64,000 nt of DNA, from the NCBI RefSeq assembly GCF_011077955.1, contig NZ_JAALBX010000009.1, positions 109,832 through 173,831 on the forward strand, read 5' to 3'. The notes below the pieces were generated by a model. The model saw only the letters and a program-made list of their open reading frames with translations, ran no database searches and was not told the origin of the DNA. Below are positions 61,162 through 64,000 of the stretch, one piece after another (position 1 is the stretch's first letter; every line of letters begins with the position of its first letter). The translations under genes and the position numbers were made by a program. Origin of the DNA: Citrobacter freundii. Its GTDB lineage: Bacteria; Pseudomonadota; Gammaproteobacteria; Enterobacterales; Enterobacteriaceae.

Positions 61162-62757
61162 TCACCCGTCAATCCCTTTGCTGCGCAAGTAATCTTCATA
61201 ACCGCCGGAGAAATCAACCACCTTCTCTGGCGTGATCTCAATAACGCGGGTCGCCAGCGAGCTTACAAATTCGCGGTCATGGGAAACGAAAATCAACGTG
61301 CCCTGATACATTTCAAGCGCCGCGTTCAGGGATTCGATAGATTCCATATCCAGGTGGTTGGTCGGTTCATCCATGACCAGAATGTTTGGTTTTTCCATCA
61401 TCAGCTTACCAAACAGCATGCGGCCCTTTTCACCACCAGAGAGCACTTTAGCAGGCTTTTTGATATCGTCCTGGCTGAACAGCAGACGGCCAAGAATACT
61501 GCGCACCGCTTGTTCGTCGTCCCCTTCTTGCTTCCACTGGCTCATCCAGTCAAATACCGTCAGGTCATTTTCAAACTCGTACTCGTGATCCTGCGCGTAA
61601 TAGCCGATCTGCGCATTTTCAGACCACTTCACGGTACCGGCATCAGGCTGAAGTTCGCCAACCAGCGTTTTCAGCATGGTGGATTTACCCACGCCATTCG
61701 CGCCGATGATGGCCACTTTTTCGCCCACTTCCAGCAGCAGGTTGAAGTTTTTGAACAGCGCCCCCTCATCAAAGCCTTTAGTAAGCGCTTCCACTTCCAG
61801 CGCATTACGGAACAGCTTCTTGTCCTGCTCGAAACGGATGAACGGGTTCTGGCGGCTTGAAGCTTTCACTTCTTCAAGCTTGATTTTGTCAATCTGACGG
61901 GCGCGCGAGGTCGCCTGACGAGATTTCGAGGCGTTGGCGCTAAAGCGGCTCACGAAGGATTGCAGATCGGCGATTTGCGCTTTCTTCTTGGCGTTATCCG
62001 CAAGCAAACGCTCACGGGCCTGCGTCGCGGCCGTCATATATTCATCGTAGTTACCCGGATAAACGCGCAGCTCACCGTAGTCCAGATCCGCCATGTGGGT
62101 GCAGACCATATTCAGGAAGTGACGGTCGTGCGAGATGATAATCATGGTGCTGTCGCGATCGTTGAGCGTCTGTTCCAGCCAACGGATGGTGTCGATATCC
62201 AGGTTGTTGGTCGGTTCATCGAGCAGCAGAATGTCAGGGTTCGAGAACAGTGCCTGTGCCAGCAGCACACGCAGCTTCCAGCCTGGCGCGACTTCACTCA
62301 TTGGGCCGTAATGCTGTTCTACCGGAATACCAACGCCAAGCAGCAGTTCGCCCGCGCGCGCTTCGGCAGAATAACCGTCCATCTCGCCGTACATCACTTC
62401 GAGGTCGGCGACTTTGTACCCGTCTTCTTCGCTCATTTCCGCAAGCGAATAGATACGATCGCGCTCCTGCTTCACTTCCCACAGCTCGCCATGCCCCATG
62501 ATCACCGTATCGAGAACGGTGTAGTTTTCAAAGGCGAACTGATCCTGGCGCAATTTACCGATACGCTCATTAGGATCGAGAGAAACGTTGCCGAGCGTTG
62601 GCTCAAGGTCACCGCCCAGAATCTTCATGAATGTAGATTTTCCGCTACCGTTGGCGCCAATCAGGCCGTAACGGTTGCCGCCGCCAAATTTGACGGAAAT
62701 GTTTTCAAACAGCGGCTTACTGCCAAACTGCATAGTGACGTTGCTGGTAACTAACAC
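61162..62757 (-). CDS. ybiT: ABC-F family ATPase YbiT
   Basis: Soluble duplicated ABC protein of the ABC-F group, which acts on ribosomes (translation factors, antibiotic protection). It has no membrane domain. 531 residues (E. coli 530). Seen: NBD1 with Walker [10 protein letters not shown] (near residue 33), signature-region [13 protein letters not shown], and Walker [18 protein letters not shown] charged interdomain linker (about 240-310, [22 protein letters not shown]) follows, then NBD2 with [24 protein letters not shown] and [15 protein letters not shown]. The start is set at GTG 62757 ([12 protein letters not shown]), with AGGA at 7 nt and matching E. coli, rather than TTG at 62772. 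Confidence 0.95.
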   Translation of the reverse strand: MLVTSNVTMQFGSKPLFENISVKFGGGNRYGLIGANGSGKSTFMKILGGDLEPTLGNVSLDPNERIGKLRQDQFAFENYTVLDTVIMGHGELWEVKQERDRIYSLAEMSEEDGYKVADLEVMYGEMDGYSAEARAGELLLGVGIPVEQHYGPMSEVAPGWKLRVLLAQALFSNPDILLLDEPTNNLDIDTIRWLEQTLNDRDSTMIIISHDRHFLNMVCTHMADLDYGELRVYPGNYDEYMTAATQARERLLADNAKKKAQIADLQSFVSRFSANASKSRQATSRARQIDKIKLEEVKASSRQNPFIRFEQDKKLFRNALEVEALTKGFDEGALFKNFNLLLEVGEKVAIIGANGVGKSTMLKTLVGELQPDAGTVKWSENAQIGYYAQDHEYEFENDLTVFDWMSQWKQEGDDEQAVRSILGRLLFSQDDIKKPAKVLSGGEKGRMLFGKLMMEKPNILVMDEPTNHLDMESIESLNAALEMYQGTLIFVSHDREFVSSLATRVIEITPEKVVDFSGGYEDYLRSKGIDG

Positions 62758-62969
62758 GACGATATCCTGCAAGAAAATGTGATAAACACCGCATTATGCC
62801 ATAAGTCCGAATTTAAATCGCCCCGCAACGGATGGGCTATTATCAGGCTGTTAAATGAAAAAATGAGATATCGTCCACATCTCAATTCCCAGCGCGTAAT
62901 AATCCACCTATAATGCGCCCCCGGAATTGTTATTTAATCGCCGCTTAAGGCTCGACTACTCTGCACAAG

Positions 62970-63890
62970 ATGAACATGAAATTACGCACGCTTTTAGTAG
63001 CAGCTTTCGCTGTTATCGGTTTTTGTAAAACCGCCAATGCTGTGACTTACCCTCTGCCGACTGACGGTAGCCGTGTCGTCGGGCAAAATCAGGTCGTTAC
63101 TATTCCAGAAGGCAACGCTGAGCCGCTGGAGTATTTCGCCGCGCAATACCAGATGGGTTTTTCCAATATGACGGAAGCAAACCCGGGCGTGGATCCTTAC
63201 CTGCCGAAAGGCGGCACGATTTTGAATATCCCGCAACAGCTTATCCTGCCGGATACGCCGCACGAAGGGATTGTGATTAACAGTGCTGAAATGCGCCTGT
63301 ATTACTACCCGAAAGGCTCTAATACCGTGATCGTGTTGCCAATCGGTATTGGTCAGTTGGGTAAAGATACGCCAATCAACTGGGTGACCAAAGTTGAGCG
63401 TAAAAAAGCCGGTCCGACCTGGACGCCAACCGCCAAGATGCACGCAGAATACGCTGCAGCGGGCGAACCGCTCCCACCAGTGGTTCCGGCAGGCCCGGAT
63501 AACCCGATGGGCCTCTACGCGCTTTATATTGGCCGTCTGTACGCAATACATGGGACGAACGCCAACTTTGGTATTGGCCTGCGCGTAAGTCACGGTTGCG
63601 TGCGTCTGCGCAACGACGACATCAAATTCCTGTTTGATAACGTGCCGGTTGGTACTCGCGTACAGTTTATCAACGAGCCGGTGAAAGCGACCGTTGAGCC
63701 GGATGGCAGTCGCTATATCGAAGTTCACAATCCGCTGTCCACCAGCGAATCGCAGATTGAGAACAACGAAGTTGTGCCGATTACGCTGACCTCTTCGATT
63801 CAGGCCATTACCAGCCAACCGGATGCCGATCAGACGATTGTTGAACAAGCGCTTCAGAACCGTTCTGGTATGCCGGTACGGTTAAACTAA
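62970..63890 (+). CDS. ldtB: L,D-transpeptidase LdtB (YbiS)
   Basis: Periplasmic L,D-transpeptidase that attaches Braun lipoprotein to meso-DAP of peptidoglycan. 306 residues, as in E. coli YbiS. Seen: a Sec signal peptide with probable cleavage after TANA (24), a LysM-like domain (about 42-95, [33 protein letters not shown]), and the YkuD catalytic domain (about 100-235) with HGTN (His194) and SHGCVR containing nucleophile Cys210. An extended C-terminal tail ends [10 protein letters not shown]. It diverges from ybiT with a 212-bp gap, as in E. coli. Confidence 0.96.
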   Translation: MNMKLRTLLVAAFAVIGFCKTANAVTYPLPTDGSRVVGQNQVVTIPEGNAEPLEYFAAQYQMGFSNMTEANPGVDPYLPKGGTILNIPQQLILPDTPHEGIVINSAEMRLYYYPKGSNTVIVLPIGIGQLGKDTPINWVTKVERKKAGPTWTPTAKMHAEYAAAGEPLPPVVPAGPDNPMGLYALYIGRLYAIHGTNANFGIGLRVSHGCVRLRNDDIKFLFDNVPVGTRVQFINEPVKATVEPDGSRYIEVHNPLSTSESQIENNEVVPITLTSSIQAITSQPDADQTIVEQALQNRSGMPVRLN

Positions 63891-63903
63891 TTCGTCAGTA
63901 AGT

Positions 63904-63953
63904 AAAAAACCACCTGCATAGCAGGTGGCATTGAAAACGCCCCATAGGGGCGT
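63904..63953. terminator. Two consecutive hairpins downstream of ldtB
   Basis: CCACCTGC-ATA-GCAGGTGG (63910-63928) and ACGCCCC-ATA-GGGGCGT (63937-63953), both with an ATA loop. The first is preceded by six A, so on the minus strand it is a good terminator for a convergent gene beyond the window. On the plus strand the pair may end the ldtB message. Nothing further is recognised in 63954-64000. Confidence 0.7.
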
Positions 63954-64000
63954 ACTAAGTCCAGACTCTGAGAGCCTTCCCTTCACACCTCTTTTAGTGG

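Noticed and set aside
62994..63848. Long minus-strand ORF (284 codons) across ldtB
   Set aside because: It is a shadow of ldtB, which has a signal peptide, LysM-like and YkuD motifs in the plus frame.

Overview
This window is a chromosomal segment of a member of the Enterobacteriaceae. The evidence is gene order plus protein sequence: tmaR-yeeA-sbmC-dacD-sbcB-plaP-yeeY-yeeZ-hisLGDCBHAFI, then an O-antigen locus between gnd and galF, then the complete colanic acid operon (wza to wcaM) and yegH. This is the E. coli/Salmonella/Enterobacter arrangement, with proteins close to their E. coli counterparts. The cbiB-cobS pair beside tmaR and the particular O-antigen locus point away from E. coli itself, but the genus cannot be fixed from sequence alone.

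Layout. (1) 1-2022: cobS (cut by the window edge) and cbiB of cobalamin nucleotide-loop assembly, then tmaR. (2) 2186-10271: housekeeping genes, including the SOS-type gene sbmC with a good LexA box, the PBP dacD, exonuclease I, the putrescine importer plaP, a LysR regulator and an SDR-like protein. (3) 10493-17764: the intact histidine operon with its His-rich leader peptide and attenuator. (4) 17921-33090: a visibly AT-rich surface-polysaccharide region read leftwards. It holds a four-gene gtr-like modification set beside hisI, gnd, and an ABC-transporter-dependent O-antigen locus: galE, a double glycosyltransferase, wzm, wzt, two GT4 enzymes, a methyltransferase with a coiled-coil tail, and a GT2-GT4 fusion. 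A JUMPstart/ops element precedes it. No wzx, wzy or wzz is present in the O-antigen part, as expected of an ABC-type locus. (5) 33507-57242: galF and the whole colanic acid operon, transcribed leftwards from a regulatory region with a second JUMPstart and two RcsAB-like boxes. (6) 58079-63890: yegH, then an unusual 1.5-kb island of several tandem-repeat families, then ybiT and ldtB. The latter two normally lie elsewhere in E. coli, so the island sits on a synteny breakpoint.

How the genes work together. Colanic acid: cpsB/cpsG/gmd/fcl make GDP-mannose and GDP-fucose; wcaJ starts the repeat on undecaprenyl phosphate; wcaI/E/C/L/A extend it; wcaB/F/K decorate it; wzxC flips, wcaD polymerises, and wza/wzb/wzc control length and export. 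O-antigen: galE supplies UDP-Gal(-type) sugars, a cytoplasmic set of glycosyltransferases builds the chain, and Wzm/Wzt export it. The methyltransferase with coiled coil is a candidate chain-end enzyme, and the gtr-like genes may decorate the chain in the periplasm.

The least explained parts are the repeat island (59640-61161), the modular glycosyltransferases sharing one GT4 module (22807-24870 and 29815-32028), the methyltransferase/short-Wzt combination, and the gtr-like set with an EamA-like protein in place of GtrA. No tRNA, rRNA, CRISPR array, transposase or integrase was recognised.
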